DNA from: Roseinatronobacter bogoriensis DSM 18756 | GTDB lineage: Bacteria > Pseudomonadota > Alphaproteobacteria > Rhodobacterales > Rhodobacteraceae | NCBI RefSeq assembly: GCF_004366635.1 | Contig: NZ_SORN01000002.1 | Coordinates: 1 to 64,000, forward strand | Reading direction: 5' to 3' | Length of the DNA stretch: 64,000 nt | Shown here: positions 61,574 through 64,000 of the stretch, piece after piece | Numbering within the stretch: the stretch's first letter is position 1 | Layout of the letters: the number at the start of each line of letters is the position of its first letter | The notes under the pieces: generated by a model | What the model saw: only the letters and a program-made list of their open reading frames with translations | Databases searched by the model: none | What the model was told of the DNA's origin: nothing | Made by a program: the position numbers and the translations under genes

Positions 61574-62815
61574 TCAGAAATCCCGCACATCTGCATCCGC
61601 GATCAGTTCTTGCAGCTTCACATTTGCCATCTCGCCGATGCGGCGGTCAAACAGAACATCGCGCACACGATCATCGCTTGGGGCATCTTCAAATTGCAAT
61701 TCGCGGGTGCATAGCATCAGGACCACCAGATTCGTCCCGTCTGTTGTGTTTGCCGAAATCTCGTTGCGGTCCAGCCTGGCCAGTTCGATTGCGTCAGACT
61801 GGGGCAGATTATTGACCAGTCCTTCACGCTCGACCAGTGCGTCTTCGGGTAGACCGCGTGCAAAGGGGCCAAGCCCTGCACAGTTGCGCACCTCTGAGCG
61901 CATTTGTGCGACGCGGGCCAGATTCTCTTCGCTGCGCCCACCTGGCAGAAGCAGTCTTTTGTAGCGCAATGCGACCTGATCGGCAGGAATGTCGCGGGTG
62001 CTTTCGCTTGCTCGCAGCTGGAAATAGGCAATTGCGCCGCTGAGCGAGATCGGGCCGATTATCTGACCCGGACGGGCCTGAGAGATAGGGCCAGAGATCT
62101 GACCCGGAAGGTTCTCAACGGGAACCCAGTCGGGTATGCGCCCGCCCTCATCGCGCGACCCGGCAAGCGAGAATTCGCGCGCCAGATTCGAGAATTCCTC
62201 GACGCTGTTCGCGGCCTCGATCAGTTCCATGATCTGGGCGACGGCATCTGCGAATTCAGGGTCGGTCGGCAGGAAAATTTCAGAGATCAGCACGCGCTGG
62301 CGGCCAAGGATTGCGACCACATCGCGCGCGCGCCGCACATCGGAATCAGACACAGCGACAAGGGCGGGGAAGCGCTGTCCGACAACCTTGCGCCACAACA
62401 GACCCGCTTCGACAAAGGCCTCGAAAGTTTGCGCATCGACTCCATTCTCTGCCAGTGCGGCGACAAATTCTTCGGTCGACAAATCCGCGCGGGCGGCAAA
62501 TTCCGACATGCCTTCGTTGATTTCATCGCGGTTTACGCGAATGCCAAGGCGGCGCGCGTAGTCGCGCTGCACGGCTTCTTCGGTCAGGCGCTCCAGTGCC
62601 TCGCGGCGTGGGTCCGCGCCGCCGGAATTCAGCACTTCGAGGAACATGATCCGCTGATCGACATCGTAATTGCTGATGACGCGATCATTCACGGTTCGGG
62701 CGGGGGCGAACATGTTCTGCGCCTGTACGGGTGTTGATGGCGCGGCCACCAATGCAAGACAGGTCGTCAGCACCAAGCCAAAATGTTTCAGCGGTGAAGT
62801 CTCGATTAAGCGCAT
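61574..62815 (-). CDS. surA: Periplasmic chaperone SurA
   Basis: 413 residues. Signal peptide MRLIETSPLKHFGLVLTTCLA...VQAQ, cut near residue 34. The N-terminal chaperone domain starts VNDRVISNYDVDQRIMFLEVL, and one parvulin domain is centred on ~180-280 (VLISEIFLPTDPE, FSNLAREFSLAGSRDEGGRIPDWVP). SurA escorts outer-membrane proteins such as LptD to the Bam complex. The start at 62815 follows AGGA at some distance; the frame extends to a TTG at 62950 without conservation. Downstream of lptD, the usual order. Confidence 0.93.
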   Translation of the reverse strand: MRLIETSPLKHFGLVLTTCLALVAAPSTPVQAQNMFAPARTVNDRVISNYDVDQRIMFLEVLNSGGADPRREALERLTEEAVQRDYARRLGIRVNRDEINEGMSEFAARADLSTEEFVAALAENGVDAQTFEAFVEAGLLWRKVVGQRFPALVAVSDSDVRRARDVVAILGRQRVLISEIFLPTDPEFADAVAQIMELIEAANSVEEFSNLAREFSLAGSRDEGGRIPDWVPVENLPGQISGPISQARPGQIIGPISLSGAIAYFQLRASESTRDIPADQVALRYKRLLLPGGRSEENLARVAQMRSEVRNCAGLGPFARGLPEDALVEREGLVNNLPQSDAIELARLDRNEISANTTDGTNLVVLMLCTRELQFEDAPSDDRVRDVLFDRRIGEMANVKLQELIADADVRDF

Positions 62816-62967
62816 CAGTTCTGTCCGTTTCCTGCCTTGGCCCGTTGGGTGGCCGTTTGTTCCGGGATTACACGCTTTTCCCGGCAATGTCATCACACTT
62901 GCGCTGTACCCGTGGTACTGGATTGGTGTGTCCTGAACATGGCGCTGCAATTCCTGCAGCGCTGCCT

Positions 62968-64000
62968 CTAGATATCACTACACGCGCGCAGCGCCCGCGA
63001 TGGGCTGCCGCCAACCCCCAGAATGTCTATGGTCAGCCCAAGGCTGGTCCGGTCGCTTTGTTGTGTCGCAGCGGCGAAGCGGCGTTCGACCCCCAGATTC
63101 ATGCGCAAACATTCGTTTTCATAAGCAAGTCCGACCATTGCGCGTGCAGCCCGGTTGCGCGCAACATCATAGCGCCACCCCACTTGCGCGGTCCAGAAAT
63201 CGTCAATGTCGCGGGTGCCGTCAAAGCGCCATTCCGCGTCAGTGCGTTCGCGCCCCTCAAACGGGTTGGCAAAAATCCGCATATAGCTGGTGGAGATGGT
63301 GAATTCCTCGCCCGTCCAGTCCAGTTCCAGCGCCGTGCGCCGCAGCCTGAAATCCGACGAGAAAAGCGAACGGTTGCTAAGCTGCAATCCGTCAACCATG
63401 TCAATGCTGCCCGCGACCAGCCAGTTCGAGCGCGCGCCTGAAAGCGGGGTTCCTTCTGAAAACTGTTCCAGATCACGCGCGCGCCAGATCCGCCCGATCA
63501 TCAATGTACTGGACCAGCCTTCGGGGTCGTGGCGGGTCCAGCTTAGCCCCAGATTGGCGCGCAGCCCCCCTTCGCGGATGTCGCGGCTGGCAAATCGGTC
63601 ATAGGTGAACAGGTTGCCTTCATCCAGTTCGGGCATACGGTTCGCTTCATGTGGCAGGGTCTCATCGTGGTTGCGCCCCCAGATCACCTGCGCGACAGGT
63701 TCTATCACATGCGACACGCCATCGCCTTGCGCGCGCACAAGCGGCCAGCGCAGCTCCGCCATGAGATTGGGCGAAACGCGCGTGAAAGAGGTGGGAAAGA
63801 CGCCCCCGGTTTCGGACATGCTGAACTGGTCAAGCCCGATATGGCCGCCCACAGCCCCCAGAACCCCGCCGGGCAAAACCGCATCGCGGCGCCATTCCAG
63901 GTCGAGGCTGAGCCGTCCGACGCGGCGCGGACGTGGGCCTTGGGCCGGGTCCGGCAGATTTGGCAGCGCGACGGGTGTCGGCGCGGGCTCTCCGGTCAGG
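62968..64000 (-). CDS. lptD: LPS-assembly protein LptD, C-terminal part
   Basis: The frame is open from 64000 down to a TAG at 62968-62970; the 5' end lies outside the window. The visible 344 residues are the OstA beta-barrel region: RWPLVRAQGDGVSHVIEPVAQVIWG, then many alternating strands such as WTAQVGWRYDVARNRAARAMVGLAYENECLRMNLGVERRF and SLGLTIDILGVGG. LptD inserts lipopolysaccharide in the outer leaflet. A hairpin (GCGCTGCA/TGCAGCGC, 62942-62962) lies between it and surA. Confidence 0.95.
   Translation of the reverse strand, partial: LTGEPAPTPVALPNLPDPAQGPRPRRVGRLSLDLEWRRDAVLPGGVLGAVGGHIGLDQFSMSETGGVFPTSFTRVSPNLMAELRWPLVRAQGDGVSHVIEPVAQVIWGRNHDETLPHEANRMPELDEGNLFTYDRFASRDIREGGLRANLGLSWTRHDPEGWSSTLMIGRIWRARDLEQFSEGTPLSGARSNWLVAGSIDMVDGLQLSNRSLFSSDFRLRRTALELDWTGEEFTISTSYMRIFANPFEGRERTDAEWRFDGTRDIDDFWTAQVGWRYDVARNRAARAMVGLAYENECLRMNLGVERRFAAATQQSDRTSLGLTIDILGVGGSPSRALRACSDI

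Noticed and set aside
1..64000. CRISPR arrays, prophage, transposases or a multi-gene defence system
   Set aside because: No regularly spaced repeats and no recognisable nuclease, integrase, transposase or phage structural gene were seen in any frame.

Overview
The window is chromosomal DNA of a GC-rich alphaproteobacterium. The family is almost certainly Rhodobacteraceae (Rhodobacterales). This rests on the tuf / tRNA-Trp / secE / nusG / rplK / rplA order, a tandem glycine riboswitch before gcvTHP, rpsA-ihfB-lapA-trpF, yajC-secDF-ccmABCDG, and lptD-surA. The ectABC-ask operon points to a salt-exposed (marine or saline-lake) strain. No phage, IS transposase, CRISPR array or integrase was found. 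About 60 protein genes, one tRNA, one riboswitch, several intrinsic terminators and a family of intergenic repeats are described.

Layout. 1-6.6 kb: the end of tuf, an exporter-type ABC protein, a hexapeptide acetyltransferase, tRNA-Trp, a sulfotransferase-like gene, then secE, nusG, rplK and rplA. 6.7-9.1 kb (minus): nudC, then pgsA-moaD-moaE. 9.3-16.1 kb (plus): cpdB, then the riboswitch-controlled glycine cleavage genes gcvT, gcvH and gcvP. 16.3-19.7 kb (minus): a PpiD-like chaperone and trpE. 20-22.3 kb: rlmJ (plus) and the periplasmic methionine sulfoxide reductase msrPQ (minus). 22.8-28.5 kb (minus): a complete peptide-type ABC importer. 28.7-33.2 kb: a divergent MarR regulator and the ectoine operon. 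33.5-36.7 kb: rpsA, ihfB, lapA-like, trpF. 36.7-39.3 kb: an Rrf2 repressor divergent from a Tat-exported sulfide:quinone oxidoreductase and a small membrane protein. 39.5-44.3 kb: cysS, citramalate synthase, a methyltransferase, a squalene/phytoene-synthase-fold protein. 44.5-50.7 kb: yajC-secD-secF, an Mth938-like protein, ccmABCDG. 50.9-55.2 kb: a membrane-anchored protein, an AT-rich orphan gene, aconitase. 55.5-61.1 kb: a DUF1223 protein, an unknown/HTTM/DCC operon, a two-subunit molybdenum hydroxylase. 61.6-64 kb (minus): lptD (partial) and surA.

Most of the window is core housekeeping. The points that stand out are: (1) the rrf2-sqr intergenic region, with two perfect FNR-type boxes and a separate 7-bp inverted repeat; (2) a family of at least five related intergenic elements, two of which share 62 identical bases 38 kb apart; (3) a mosaic cysS whose 3' half changes base composition and codon use; (4) an AT-rich orphan membrane-protein gene with an overlapping 25-codon leader ORF; (5) a translationally coupled unknown/HTTM/DCC membrane operon; (6) homologues of two mitochondrial complex I assembly factors flanking secDF-yajC. 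All family assignments come from reading motifs by eye; no database search was run.
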